DNA from: Campylobacter mucosalis
Lineage (GTDB): Bacteria; Campylobacterota; Campylobacteria; Campylobacterales; Campylobacteraceae
Direction: 5' to 3'
NCBI RefSeq assembly: GCF_013372205.1
Contig: NZ_CP053831.1
Location: 1 to 64,000 of the forward strand
DNA: 64,000 bases
Shown: positions 47,709 through 57,681 of the stretch, in pieces
Layout of the letters: each line of letters opens with the position of its first letter
Position numbering within the stretch: the first letter of the stretch is position 1
Position numbers and translations under genes: made by a program
The notes under the pieces: model-generated
Told to the model about the DNA's origin: nothing
The model's database searches: none
Seen by the model: the letters and a program-made list of their open reading frames with translations, nothing else

Positions 47709-49178
47709 GTGTTTAAGCGAAATCTAGTTGTTAAAGATTTGATACAGATAGACAACGAAGTAATTATGGCCAATAAAAAGCTCGATGAGTTTTTTGAGTT
47801 AAAACAGAATTTAACAAATCTCATAAAGCAGATTGCTACGAGTAGTGATGAAGAGCAGGTAGCATCTTATTTGAAAGATTTAAGAGTGTTTGAAGCGAAA
47901 TTTCATCCGCTAAAATCCATATCTAACATAAAAGAATTTGATGAAGATAAAATTTATAAGCTAAATATAGAGCTTTTGACATTGGAAAATTCCATCAAAA
48001 AGCTTGTAAAACTGCTTGAAGAAGAAGTGAATATCGCAAAAATGCAAGTATCATCTACTGAGCTTTTAAAAAAGAGGGCTTTGTATAACAGTTTTTTAGA
48101 AAAAGAGAAGCAAATTTTTGAAATTTATGAAAGCATTAATACCTTTAAAAACAACGAATTTGCCCTGATACATAATATCAATGCTATGAGATTTGATTTA
48201 GAAAAAACCTATAAAAGGTCAAGACGTTTTTTATTTTCCATTTCTACGATTTTTGCAGCGTTGCTTTGTTTGCCATATTTTATATTTATTAACAAAATCC
48301 CATCAGTTGCCATAGATGACATATCGTTTTCTTTGTTTATGATTTTGCCAGTTGGATTTTTTGTTATTGTTTATGCTGGATTTGTTTTTATTCAAAATTT
48401 TATCTTATTTAGAATTTTTAAAGAGCATGATAGATTTTTTAATCATATATTTGTCTTTTTGTATAATTTTTTTCTATTTTTTCTACTTATTTTACCATTT
48501 ACTAGGTATTTTGACACAGGTGCGTTGTGTACGTTAATTTTTATGCAAGTTTTTGTGTCTATATCTTTTGTGTGCTATATAACCTTTTATACACAGAAAA
48601 TTTTGTTTAGTATATTTTTGGTCTCTATTACAATTTTTGTAGATCTGCTACCTATTTTTGCCGTTTATTTTGTGTTTGATGAGATTAATATCTCCTATAT
48701 TTGTCTATTTTTTACCATATTGTTTATCTCTAGGTTGATTTCAAATTATAAAATTTTTCTTTACAGGATACAATTTGCCCTATCGCTCATGCTTTTATCT
48801 TTGATATTGGTGTTTTTAAATAGAGATTTTGTGCGTTTAGCAGATATTGCTAACTATAATGCAGATTATGTCATCCCGACTAAATTTATTCCATCTTATG
48901 TTTTAAATTTAAAACCTAATTGTAGCCAAACAAAAGTGATAAAATTTGATGAAAATTTAACAAAACTAGAAAACATAAAAGTAGTCGTCAAGTCAGATGA
49001 GAAGTATTTTTTAAAGATTGAGCAAAAGCCTTTTGAGTGCGTTAGATATGACAAATTTAGTGTCAAATGCGAACAGACTGTGCTTGAGTTAGAAAATTTA
49101 GACTGCAAAAAGAAGAACGACAAACTCTTGTGCGAGTATAAGGAATTTGACGTTCATCAAAGAAATATTTTTAACTAG
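47709..49178 (+). CDS. Polytopic membrane protein with N-terminal coiled coil
   Basis: 489 residues, family not recognised. Residues 1-165 are charged and helical, probably coiled coil. About seven membrane helices occupy residues about 178-385. The last ~100 residues are outside the membrane and hold five cysteines (NCSQTK, ECVRY, KCEQT, DCKKK, LCEYK), consistent with disulfides in the periplasm. The start is GTG at 47709 after AAGGTAGAGG; the first ATG lies 57 bases further on. Its stop TAG overlaps the convergent ung stop (shared CTAG). Confidence 0.65.
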   Translation: MFKRNLVVKDLIQIDNEVIMANKKLDEFFELKQNLTNLIKQIATSSDEEQVASYLKDLRVFEAKFHPLKSISNIKEFDEDKIYKLNIELLTLENSIKKLVKLLEEEVNIAKMQVSSTELLKKRALYNSFLEKEKQIFEIYESINTFKNNEFALIHNINAMRFDLEKTYKRSRRFLFSISTIFAALLCLPYFIFINKIPSVAIDDISFSLFMILPVGFFVIVYAGFVFIQNFILFRIFKEHDRFFNHIFVFLYNFFLFFLLILPFTRYFDTGALCTLIFMQVFVSISFVCYITFYTQKILFSIFLVSITIFVDLLPIFAVYFVFDEINISYICLFFTILFISRLISNYKIFLYRIQFALSLMLLSLILVFLNRDFVRLADIANYNADYVIPTKFIPSYVLNLKPNCSQTKVIKFDENLTKLENIKVVVKSDEKYFLKIEQKPFECVRYDKFSVKCEQTVLELENLDCKKKNDKLLCEYKEFDVHQRNIFN

Positions 49179-49864
49179 CCATTATTTAAATCCCAGTCGA
49201 TCGGCGTTTTTCCACACTTTATTAAATACTCGTTTGTTTTTGAGAAGTGCTTAGAGCCAAAAAATGCCCCACGAGCAAGTGGGCTAGGATGAGCGGCTGC
49301 GAGTATTAGATGTTTGCTTTGGTTAATGAGTGGAATTTTGGCCTTTGCTGGGTTGCCCCAAAGTAAAAAGACGATATTTTCACGCTTTTGGTTTAAAATT
49401 TTAATAACCGCGTCAGTGAAAGTTTGCCAACCAAAATGTGCGTGAGAGTTCGCTGCTCCTGCTGATACGCTAAGCGTTGCATTAAGCAGTAAAACCCCCT
49501 GCTTCGCCCAGTATGTCAAATCGCCGGAATTTGGCTCTTTTATACCCAAATCATCGTAAATTTCTTTGTAGATATTTACTAGACTTGGCGGAATTTTTAC
49601 CCCTTTTGGCACCGAAAAGCTAAGCCCCATCGCCTGATTTGCTCCGTGATATGGATCTTGCCCTAAAATCACGACTTTTACGCTATTAAACGGCGTTAGG
49701 TTAAAAGCGTTAAATATAAGATTGCTTGGCGGATAGACTATACCTGTGCGTTTAGCTTCTAGTAAATTTTGCTTGATTTGGACAAAATACGGACTTAAAA
49801 ACTCATCTTTAAGTGCCTCTTTCCAGCTTGGCTCGATTTTGACATCATCTAAATTTATCTGCAT
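49175..49864 (-). CDS. ung: Uracil-DNA glycosylase
   Basis: Removes uracil from DNA. 229 residues. Family 1 motifs are complete: GQDPYHGANQAMGLSFSV with the catalytic aspartate, LLLNATLSV, and HPSPLARGAFFGSKHFSKTN with the catalytic histidine. Length is normal. Confidence 0.97.
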   Translation of the reverse strand: MQINLDDVKIEPSWKEALKDEFLSPYFVQIKQNLLEAKRTGIVYPPSNLIFNAFNLTPFNSVKVVILGQDPYHGANQAMGLSFSVPKGVKIPPSLVNIYKEIYDDLGIKEPNSGDLTYWAKQGVLLLNATLSVSAGAANSHAHFGWQTFTDAVIKILNQKRENIVFLLWGNPAKAKIPLINQSKHLILAAAHPSPLARGAFFGSKHFSKTNEYLIKCGKTPIDWDLNNG

Positions 49865-50246
49865 TTTTAACCTTTTTTGTATGATTATAACAAAATTTTA
49901 AAAGTTATGTAAAATTATAATATTAAATTAAATTTTAAGGATAATTACGATAAAGACAATATTTAGTTTTTAAGATATATTAAATAAAACTTAAAAAAAC
50001 TGCGATAATATGATATTTTTTTGAGAAAATCAAAATTTTTTGTTCCTCAATTATTAAAAAATCATTTTAAATTAGAACTTAAGTATGCTATTTTAAAAAC
50101 GATAAATTTACGTTAAAGTCCCTAAAAATAGGCATTGTATATATTTATAAATTTTTGTTTAAAATTATAAATTATTTTCTTAATTTTATTCTAAGGATTT
50201 AAGGCTTATGATTTCAACAATATATTTTGCTAATAAGGAGTAAACA
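49865..50246. promoter_or_regulatory. AT-rich aspA upstream region with possible leader ORF
   Basis: 382 bp of very AT-rich sequence between ung and aspA, presumably holding the aspA promoter. An 11-codon ORF at 50208-50243 (MISTIYFANKE) is preceded by TAAGG. Its last codons coincide with AAGGAG, the aspA ribosome binding site, so it could be a coupled leader peptide. No unambiguous operator is seen. Confidence 0.35.
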
Positions 50247-51647
50247 ATGGCAACTAGAAAAGAACACGATTTTATAGGTGAGCTTGAGATAGACGATAGC
50301 GTTTATTATGGAGTTCAAACATTCAGAGCACTTGAAAATTTTCATATGACCGGACGTAGATTAAAAGATTATCCGTTTTTTGTAAAAGCATTTGCACAGA
50401 TTAAAAAAGCAGCAGCTCTTGCAAATAAAGAGGTTGGCGTTCTTGAGCCAAAACTAGCTGATAACATCGCTAAAGCTTGCGATAAAATCATAGCTGGAGA
50501 GTATGCTGATCAATTCGTAGTTGATATGGTTCAAGGTGGTGCTGGAACTTCTACGAATATGAACGCAAACGAAGTTATCTCAAACGTGGCGCTTGAGCTT
50601 ATGGGACATAAAAAAGGCGAATATCAGTTTTTGCACCCAAATGACCACACAAACTTAGGTCAAAGCACAAATGATACATATCCAAGCTCTATAAAAGTTG
50701 CAACTTATGCGAAACTAACAGACCTTTTAAAGGCTATGGAAGAGCTAAAAAATGAGCTTGAAATAAAAGCAAAAGAGTATAAAGACATCATAAAAATGGG
50801 TAGAACAGAGCTTGAAGACGCTGTTCCTACAACACTTGGCAATACATTTAACGCGTTTGCAAGTTACATTAAAAGCGATATTGAAAAAATCACAGCAGCA
50901 CGCGAGTCGATGAGCTTTTTAAATATGGGTGCGACTGCGATTGGAACAGGTATTAACTGCCATCCAGACTACAAAGTAGCTGTTCATAAAATTTTAAGTG
51001 ACATTACTGGAGTGAAATTTAAACCAGCTGATGATTTTATCGCTGCTACTCAAGATACAGCAGATTTTGTTCACGTTAGTGGTGCATTAAAAACAGCGGC
51101 TGTTAGACTAAGCAAAATCGCAAACGACCTTCGCTTAATGAACTCAGGTCCAAGATGTGGCTTGGGTGAGATAAATCTACCACAAATGCAACCTGGCAGC
51201 TCAATTATGCCTGGTAAAGTAAATCCAGTTATTGCTGAGGTTGTTGGTGAGGCTTGCTATGAAGTTATCGGAAATGACGTGACTATAATGCTTTGCAGTG
51301 AAAGAGGCGAGTTTGAGCTAAATGCATTTGAGCCTGGCATTGCTTATGCGTTATTTAACTCTGTTGTTATTCTTGAAAATGCGATGAGAACTCTAGCTCA
51401 AAAAGCGATCAAAAAACTTACAGCTAACCCTGAAGCTTGCTTAAAATCAGTTCTTGGCTCAGTTGGTATCGTAACAGCATTTAATCCACACATCGGATAT
51501 GAAAAATCAGCAAGTATTGCAAAAGAAGCTCTTGCTACTGGCAGACCTGTTGGCGAGATTTGTTTAGAAAGAGGCTATCTGACAAAAGAGCAGATTGATA
51601 AAATTTTAGAGCCAAAAAATATGCTTAACCCTAGTATGGTAAGATAA
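50247..51647 (+). CDS. aspA: Aspartate ammonia-lyase
   Basis: Converts aspartate to fumarate and ammonia. 466 residues. The superfamily signature GSSIMPGKVNPV is present, along with GQSTNDTYPSS and TELEDAVPTTLG. In Campylobacter AspA feeds aspartate into fumarate respiration and the TCA cycle. dcuA follows 79 bp downstream, the common aspA-dcuA pair for aspartate uptake and fumarate/succinate exchange. Confidence 0.97.
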   Translation: MATRKEHDFIGELEIDDSVYYGVQTFRALENFHMTGRRLKDYPFFVKAFAQIKKAAALANKEVGVLEPKLADNIAKACDKIIAGEYADQFVVDMVQGGAGTSTNMNANEVISNVALELMGHKKGEYQFLHPNDHTNLGQSTNDTYPSSIKVATYAKLTDLLKAMEELKNELEIKAKEYKDIIKMGRTELEDAVPTTLGNTFNAFASYIKSDIEKITAARESMSFLNMGATAIGTGINCHPDYKVAVHKILSDITGVKFKPADDFIAATQDTADFVHVSGALKTAAVRLSKIANDLRLMNSGPRCGLGEINLPQMQPGSSIMPGKVNPVIAEVVGEACYEVIGNDVTIMLCSERGEFELNAFEPGIAYALFNSVVILENAMRTLAQKAIKKLTANPEACLKSVLGSVGIVTAFNPHIGYEKSASIAKEALATGRPVGEICLERGYLTKEQIDKILEPKNMLNPSMVR

Positions 51648-51726
51648 ATTTAAATAAAATGTAATGATAAAAATATTATCATTACATTAAAATATTAATC
51701 GAAATCTTTAAATAAAGGAGTCTAAA

Positions 51727-53070
51727 ATGGATATAATGCTGATTTTGCAGATTATAGTCCTATTTGGGGGTATCTACCTAGGCGTTAGGCTAGGTGGTAT
51801 GGGCGTAGGATATGCCGGTGGTCTTGGTGTCATCGTGCTTGCTATGCTAGGTATGAAGGTCGAGATGAAGGGCATCCCTATGGATGTTATCCTTATTATC
51901 GCTTCTGTTATCTCGGCTATTACAGCTATGCAAGTTGCTGGCGGTCTTGACTTTTTGGTTCAAACGGCTGAGAAAATTTTACGTAGAAATCCAAAACAGA
52001 TAAACTATCTAGCTCCGATAGTAGCTTATTTGCTTACAATTTTTGCAGGTACTGGACATACAGCGTTTTCAATTATCCCTGTTATTGTTGAGGTTGCAAA
52101 AGGTCAAAATATCAAGCCTTCCGCACCACTTTCACTATCTGTTGTTTCATCACAAGTTGCCATTACTGCTAGTCCGATCTCAGCAGCATTTGTTGCGATG
52201 ACTGGTGTTTGTGAGCCACTTGGTGTAAGCTATCCGATATTGCTATTTATTTGTATATCTACCACATTTGTTGGCATGCTAGTTTCAGCATTTATAGTAA
52301 ATAAATTTTACGACCTTGACCTTTCAAAAGATCCTATTTATCAAGAAAGACTTGCAAAAGGTTTGGTTGAAGAGATTAAGGCTGCTGAGTATAAAGAGCT
52401 AAAACCTTATGCAAAACTATCTGTTGCTATCTTTGGTATCGGCGTTTTAATCATCGTTGCTTATGCTCTAGCTATCTCAAAGAGCGTTGGACTTATCCAA
52501 AATCCTATACTATCAAGAGATAACGCAATCATTAGCTTTATGCTAACGATAGGTTTCTTAATAGTTGTATTTTGTAAAGTTGAAACAGGCAAATTGCTAT
52601 CAACTAGCACATTCCAAAGCGGTATGAACGCTTGTATATGTGTTCTTGGTATTGCTTGGCTTGGCACAACATTTGTAAATGGACATATTGATAGCATTAA
52701 AACTGTTGCTTCAGAGGTTGTTACAAAATACCCTTATATTTTAGCTATTGCACTATATTTTATTAGTTGTCTGCTCTATTCACAAGCTGCCACAACTCGC
52801 GTTATGATGCCTGTTGTTGCTGCTGCTATGGGTATGACAAGTCCTGAAAATGCACAAAATGTTTGGATTTTAGTTGCTTCATTTGCGGCTGTTTCTGGTC
52901 TATTTGTATTGCCAACATATCCGACAACACTTGGTGCTATCGCTATGGACGATACTGGCACAACAAAGGTTGGTAAATTAGTGCTAAACCACTCATTCTT
53001 CGTGCCTGGCACAATTATGGTTGCCGTATCAGTTGCTCTTGGCTTTTTAATAGCTCCTGTACTTTTATAA
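51727..53070 (+). CDS. dcuA: Anaerobic C4-dicarboxylate transporter DcuA
   Basis: 447 residues with about ten membrane helices, the standard length for DcuA. Family segments AITAMQVAGGLDFLVQTAEKILRRNPK, FAGTGHTAFSIIPVI, SSQVAITASPISAAF and LPTYPTTLGAIAMDDTG are intact. It takes up aspartate and other C4-dicarboxylates and can exchange for succinate. Compared with the DcuB-like protein at 36.6 kb it lacks the long soluble loop. Paired with aspA. Confidence 0.95.
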   Translation: MDIMLILQIIVLFGGIYLGVRLGGMGVGYAGGLGVIVLAMLGMKVEMKGIPMDVILIIASVISAITAMQVAGGLDFLVQTAEKILRRNPKQINYLAPIVAYLLTIFAGTGHTAFSIIPVIVEVAKGQNIKPSAPLSLSVVSSQVAITASPISAAFVAMTGVCEPLGVSYPILLFICISTTFVGMLVSAFIVNKFYDLDLSKDPIYQERLAKGLVEEIKAAEYKELKPYAKLSVAIFGIGVLIIVAYALAISKSVGLIQNPILSRDNAIISFMLTIGFLIVVFCKVETGKLLSTSTFQSGMNACICVLGIAWLGTTFVNGHIDSIKTVASEVVTKYPYILAIALYFISCLLYSQAATTRVMMPVVAAAMGMTSPENAQNVWILVASFAAVSGLFVLPTYPTTLGAIAMDDTGTTKVGKLVLNHSFFVPGTIMVAVSVALGFLIAPVLL

Positions 53071-53078
53071 CAAATTTT

Positions 53079-53100
53079 CCCAGACGAGCTTTCGTCTGGG
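53079..53100. terminator. Terminator after dcuA
   Basis: CCCAGACGA, loop GCTT, TCGTCTGGG between the convergent dcuA and dapF genes; preceded by A/T-rich sequence AAATTTT. Confidence 0.8.
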
Positions 53101-53107
53101 GGCTACT

Positions 53108-53851
53108 TTATCCTTTAAATTCTGTGCTAAAGCAGTATTTAACAGCTCCGCTAAAAAATATCTTGCCATTTTCTAGTCTGAGCCCTAGCTTTTCGCCACT
53201 TTTTGGATAGACGTTTGCGGTTTTATCTAGTCTATCATTTAGCACTCCGCCGTAAAAGCAAGCTGCCATTCCTGTCCCACAAGCTAGTGTTTCGTTTTCT
53301 ACGCCTCTTTCGTAGGTTCTGACAAAAAGCTCGTTGTTTGAAATTTTGGCGAAATTTACATTTGCGTTGTATTTTTGCCTTAACTCTCTTGCTAGATTTA
53401 CATCAAATTCGTTCAAATCATCGGTAAAATGCACCAAGTGTGGCACACCTGTGTTATAAAAGTGCCAAGTTTTATCAAAATCTACAAATTTATCGTTTAA
53501 AATCACAGGGGTTGTCAGCTCGACTTCGACGCTATCGCCTGAAATTTTTGCTAAAACTTTACCGCTTCCAGTTATGAGTGTTAAATCATCGCCACAAAGT
53601 CCGTTGTCTACTGCGTATTTTGCAGCCGCTCGTGAGCCGTTTCCACACATATCGGCGTGGCTTCCATCGGAATTGTAAAATTCCCAAACTATCTCGTTTT
53701 TGCCACCTGGCTTTAAAACGATAAGTCCATCAGCACCCACCCCGTTTTGTCTGTGGCATAAAATTTTGGCTAATTCGCTACGATTTTTGCTTAAAAATGT
53801 GTGAAAAATCACAAAATCATTGCCACTTGCGTTGTATTTGCTAACTATCAA
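53108..53851 (-). CDS. dapF: Diaminopimelate epimerase
   Basis: Interconverts LL- and meso-diaminopimelate for lysine and peptidoglycan. 247 residues. Both catalytic cysteines are present: MCGNGSRAAAKYA and ACGTGMAACFYGG. It overlaps coaE by 11 bp on the same strand. Confidence 0.96.
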   Translation of the reverse strand: MIVSKYNASGNDFVIFHTFLSKNRSELAKILCHRQNGVGADGLIVLKPGGKNEIVWEFYNSDGSHADMCGNGSRAAAKYAVDNGLCGDDLTLITGSGKVLAKISGDSVEVELTTPVILNDKFVDFDKTWHFYNTGVPHLVHFTDDLNEFDVNLARELRQKYNANVNFAKISNNELFVRTYERGVENETLACGTGMAACFYGGVLNDRLDKTANVYPKSGEKLGLRLENGKIFFSGAVKYCFSTEFKG

Positions 53852-54437
53852 AATTTATCCTTTTTAAAAATTTTTTAACTTCATTGTCTAAATTTTGCAA
53901 ATCTTTGCTGTTATCGATTACAAAATCAGCTAATTCTCTTTTCTTTTCAATATCCATTTGTAGCTCGACTCTGTTTTTTGCCGCAATAAAATCAAGCGAA
54001 TTTCTACTCATCACGCGTGAGATTAGTAAATTTTTGGGTGCATAAACGACGATAATCTTATCAAAATCATAATTTTTTTGCTTTTCAAAAAACAGCGGAA
54101 TATCCACAAAATAAGGCTTTGCATAGCTTTCATAAATTTCACACTGCCTTTGTATCTCGCTTTTGATTTTTAAATGAAGCAAATTTTCAAGCCATTTTAG
54201 CTCATTTTTATCGTTAAAAACGATACTGCCTAGCTTTTTTCTATCTACTTTTTTATCAGTTAAAATTTCACTACCAAAGTGCAAAACCACTTCATCTTGC
54301 GAATTTTCAAGCTGTTCGTGGGCGATTAAATCAGCGTCAATCACGCTAAAACCACGCTCTTTTAGCAGATTTACAAAGGTGCTTTTGCCACTACCGATTG
54401 AGCCAGTTACAACGTAGGCGTTTTTAAAATTTGACAT
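53841..54437 (-). CDS. coaE: Dephospho-CoA kinase
   Basis: Last step of coenzyme A synthesis. 198 residues. P-loop GSIGSGKST, the acceptor-site segment VIDADLIAHEQL, and FVDIPLFFE are visible. First gene of a two-gene operon with dapF. Confidence 0.95.
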   Translation of the reverse strand: MSNFKNAYVVTGSIGSGKSTFVNLLKERGFSVIDADLIAHEQLENSQDEVVLHFGSEILTDKKVDRKKLGSIVFNDKNELKWLENLLHLKIKSEIQRQCEIYESYAKPYFVDIPLFFEKQKNYDFDKIIVVYAPKNLLISRVMSRNSLDFIAAKNRVELQMDIEKKRELADFVIDNSKDLQNLDNEVKKFLKRINFDS

Positions 54438-54509
54438 ACTTTGCCCTAAATTTTTACTGAGATTTTAGCAGATTTAGGTTAAAATTGCCAAAAATTTTAA
54501 GGGGCAAAA

Positions 54510-55493
54510 ATGATAACCTACAAAGACGCGGGCGTTGATATTGACGCTGGAAATGAGTTTGTAAATGCGATAAAACCACACGTAAAATCAACCTTTACGC
54601 CACTTGTTTTAGGCGGGATTGGCTCGTTTTCTGGGGCGATTAGACTGCCAAGCGGATATAAAAATCCAGCGATTTTAGGTGCGACTGATGGCGTTGGGAC
54701 AAAGCTTAGGCTTGCAATTGACGCAAATAGTCTTGAAAACGTAGGCATTGATTTAGTCGCAATGTGTGTAAATGACTTGATTTGCAACTTCGCAACTCCG
54801 CTGTTTTTTCTTGACTATTACGCAACATCAAAGCTTGATATAAAATCCGCCGAAGTCGTAGTTAAGGGCATAGCACAGGGTTGTGTTAGGGCAAAATGTG
54901 CTTTAATTGGTGGCGAAACGGCTGAAATGCCTTCAATGTATGAGGGCAAGGATTTTGATTTGGCTGGATTTGCTGTGGGTATGGCTGAGATTGATGAGAT
55001 TGACCGCACGAAATTTGTAAAACAGGGCGATGTTTTGGTGGCACTGCCTTCAAGCGGACTTCACTCAAATGGTTACTCGTTAGCACGAAAAGTGGTTGAG
55101 AAAAAGGGGCTAAAATTTGATGATAAAATGGGCGAAAAGTCGCTAATAGAGCTACTTTTAGAGCCGACTAGAATTTACGTTGATGAGTTTTTGCGTTTAA
55201 AAGATAAGATAAATGCCCTAGCTCACATTACTGGCGGTGGTTTGGTTGAAAATTTACCACGCGTTTTTGGCGAAAATTTAGGTGCAAAAATCAACAAATC
55301 AGCCATAAAAACGCCAAAAATTTATGAAATTTTTAATGGCGTCGTTAGCGAAACTGAGCTTTATAGGACGTTTAATATGGGCGTTGGCTTGGTGCTTGTC
55401 GTGTCAAAAGAAAATGTGGATTTTGTGCTAGAAAATAGCGATGGCTATGTAATCGGCGAGGTCGTAAGCGGTAGTGGCGTCAAGCTTGTATAA
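54510..55493 (+). CDS. purM: Phosphoribosylformylglycinamidine cyclo-ligase
   Basis: AIR synthetase of purine synthesis. 327 residues. It starts TYKDAGVDIDAGNEFV, and the family segments GATDGVGTKLRLA, MCVNDLICNFATPLFFLDYYAT, GGETAEMPSMY and HITGGGLVENLPR are present. GGGGCAAAA precedes the ATG. The stop is within a perfect terminator hairpin. Confidence 0.97.
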   Translation: MITYKDAGVDIDAGNEFVNAIKPHVKSTFTPLVLGGIGSFSGAIRLPSGYKNPAILGATDGVGTKLRLAIDANSLENVGIDLVAMCVNDLICNFATPLFFLDYYATSKLDIKSAEVVVKGIAQGCVRAKCALIGGETAEMPSMYEGKDFDLAGFAVGMAEIDEIDRTKFVKQGDVLVALPSSGLHSNGYSLARKVVEKKGLKFDDKMGEKSLIELLLEPTRIYVDEFLRLKDKINALAHITGGGLVENLPRVFGENLGAKINKSAIKTPKIYEIFNGVVSETELYRTFNMGVGLVLVVSKENVDFVLENSDGYVIGEVVSGSGVKLV

Positions 55494-55512
55494 GCCCCGT
55501 TTGGGGCTTATA
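55489..55512. terminator. Bidirectional terminator between purM and MCP gene
   Basis: TATAAGCCCC, loop GTTT, GGGGCTTATA: perfect 10-bp arms overlapping the purM stop. Confidence 0.85.
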
Positions 55513-56776
55513 CCTCTTGAGTGCGTTGAGCGATCATGGTGTTATATAGCTTAAATATCTGCTCATTTATCGCTTCTACTTTTGTAAATTTAGACGTCAG
55601 TAGGCTAATGCTACCAGCCTTAAAGCCGTCTTTTGCGTCGTTTATGACCTCATTTGTAATATTTGCGAACTCATCGATTAGCTCTTTTAGCTTTGCATAC
55701 GACGCGGTTTTGCCAAATTTCTGCTGACACTCGTTCTCATACCAGCCCTTTAGCTCGTCCGTGATAGCTGTAAACTCATCGATGTTTATATGCTCGTTGA
55801 TGACGTCAGAGTAGGCTTTGGTTTTGCTTACTATCTGTGAAATTTTAGCGATAATCGCAAATGTCTTATCCTCAACAAATCTCGATTTTATCGCTGTATC
55901 CTTTGCATCTTGGTTAAATTTATATAGTGTGTCTTTAAACACCTCTACGCTTGAGTTTGCACTTTTTGCTATATTTGTTATCTCATCAGAATTTGCACTT
56001 ATGGCGTTTGCTTCTTGTTGCAAAGTTTGTATGCTTATGCTTATTTCGCTTGTGGCTTTTTGCGTGTTTTCTGCTAGTTTTCGCACTTCATCAGCCACGA
56101 CCGCAAAGCCTCTACCGTGCTCACCAGCACGAGCCGCCTCAATGGCAGCATTTAAAGATAGCAAATTTGTCTGATCGGCGATATCTTTTATAAGCCCCAC
56201 AACAGAGCTTATCTCATTTGTTTTGCTTGTAAGCGCGTGTATGGCGTGACCTGAGTTGTTTATAAGCTCTTCTAAATTTGCGATATTTGAGCTAAGCTCA
56301 TTTACGTTTCCTAGCGTTTGCTCGGCTACTTTTGATGTAGATACCGCGCTTTCTGCCATTTGGCTTAGGGTTTGCATACTTGAGTTTAGATCAGCTTGAA
56401 CTTCGTTTATACCTCTGTTTCCATTGCCAAGCTCTCCAAATTTCTCAGATAGAACACCCCTTATCTTGCCCTTTTGTCCAGCTTTTATCCCATCTACGCC
56501 CCTGCTCATTGATATGGCGTTTGTTTTAAAAAGACCACGAAAGCCCTCTGTAAATATATTTCTATGAGTTGAGCCACTTTGTGCCATATTAACACACGTC
56601 GCCATCTCTCTTTGAAGTGCTTCAACTTGATCTAATAGGTCATTTATCCCAATTGCGATATCATATAGTGGATCTTTTGGATTTGGGTTTATAACTCGTG
56701 GTTCTAGGATCCCGTTTCTTGCTGCTTGTATAACTTTTAAAATTTCATCTTTGCAGAGCGATTTTTTATCAAACAT
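55508..56776 (-). CDS. Cytoplasmic methyl-accepting chemotaxis protein
   Basis: 422 residues with no membrane segment. The signalling hairpin [39 protein letters not shown] is complete. Residues about 1-120 lack a known sensor domain, and a helical tail follows the hairpin (about 310-422). The PAS-domain gene 9 bp upstream probably supplies the sensor, as in the CetA/CetB bipartite energy-taxis system of C. jejuni, although C. jejuni CetA is membrane-bound and this protein is not. The stop lies in the bidirectional terminator with purM. Confidence 0.85.
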   Translation of the reverse strand: MFDKKSLCKDEILKVIQAARNGILEPRVINPNPKDPLYDIAIGINDLLDQVEALQREMATCVNMAQSGSTHRNIFTEGFRGLFKTNAISMSRGVDGIKAGQKGKIRGVLSEKFGELGNGNRGINEVQADLNSSMQTLSQMAESAVSTSKVAEQTLGNVNELSSNIANLEELINNSGHAIHALTSKTNEISSVVGLIKDIADQTNLLSLNAAIEAARAGEHGRGFAVVADEVRKLAENTQKATSEISISIQTLQQEANAISANSDEITNIAKSANSSVEVFKDTLYKFNQDAKDTAIKSRFVEDKTFAIIAKISQIVSKTKAYSDVINEHINIDEFTAITDELKGWYENECQQKFGKTASYAKLKELIDEFANITNEVINDAKDGFKAGSISLLTSKFTKVEAINEQIFKLYNTMIAQRTQEV

Positions 56777-56785
56777 TTCTAACTC

Positions 56786-57298
56786 CTATGATCTTTGTAA
56801 GTTATTTACAAATTCGTCGTAACTTAAATTTTTGTTTTTTAACGTAGTTTCAAGAAGTTTTAGCGATGCGTCCATACCGCCCTTTTTCTCGGTATCTAAA
56901 AGCTGTGCGTAAAGGGGTTTTATGACCTCTAGTGCTTTTGGGTTTGGCTTACGTCTAACAGAGTAGTATCCTATGATATTTCCGCTCTCATCAAGCGAGG
57001 CTGTTATGTTTGCAAAGACCCAGTAAAACGAGCCATCAAAGCTTCTGTTTTTCACGTAGGCGAAAATTTCTTGCTTTTGTTTTATGTATTCCCAAAGTAG
57101 TTTAAAAACCACCTTTGGCATATCTGGGTGACGCACTATGTTGTGAGGTTTGCCAACTAAATCGCTACCTTTTGCCCCGACTATTTTTATAAATGGTTCG
57201 TTGCAATACGTGATGATGCCCTTTGTGTTGGTCTTTGATACCAAAAAGGAGTTAGCATCAACTTCTTTTTCTACGTTGCTATTCATTTTTGACTCCAT
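56786..57298 (-). CDS. PAS-domain energy-taxis sensor (CetB-like)
   Basis: 170 residues, a single PAS domain. GIITYCNEPFIKIVGAKGSDLVGKPHNIVRHPDMPK and FDGSFYWVFANITASLDESGNIIGYYSVRRKP match Aer/CetB-type FAD-binding PAS proteins. A helical tail follows. It is the first gene of a pair with the cytoplasmic MCP, which suggests a two-piece receptor sensing redox or respiratory state. Confidence 0.82.
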   Translation of the reverse strand: MESKMNSNVEKEVDANSFLVSKTNTKGIITYCNEPFIKIVGAKGSDLVGKPHNIVRHPDMPKVVFKLLWEYIKQKQEIFAYVKNRSFDGSFYWVFANITASLDESGNIIGYYSVRRKPNPKALEVIKPLYAQLLDTEKKGGMDASLKLLETTLKNKNLSYDEFVNNLQRS

Positions 57299-57426
57299 AA
57301 AATTTATGTGTTCCTTGCAATTATATCATTTTTATTTTTAGTTGGTTAAAAAACCATAAAATTTTAAAGCTGATAAACTTATGCCATAATAGTCGTATAT
57401 TTTAGAAGTATAAAAAATAGTATTTA

Positions 57427-57681
57427 ATGGTTGTATCAGGCAAACAAAAGGCTACATTTTCAATAGATACTGAAGTAATGCAAATGCTTAGAGAGCTACA
57501 AATTACCTATTCATTTAAGTCTTTATCAGTAGTAATCGACTAGGCAGTGAAGAGTTACAGCAAACAAAAAAAGCTCGAAAAATGGAAAAATGGTTATGAG
57601 ATAGCAAAAGGTGATAGTGGTATTATGACTGAGGAGCTAGAACTTGCGCAGAGCGGGGATTTTAACTACTATGACAAGTGA
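57427..57681 (+). pseudogene. RHH-type antitoxin remnant
   Basis: An 85-codon frame beginning MVVSGKQKATFSIDTEVMQML, an N-terminal beta strand and helix typical of ribbon-helix-helix antitoxins. It is cut by an in-frame TAG at 57541-57543, after which AVKSYSKQKKLEKWKNGYEIAKGDSGIMTEELELA continues in the same frame, the usual toxin-binding tail. Probably inactive unless the stop is suppressed. Confidence 0.7.
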
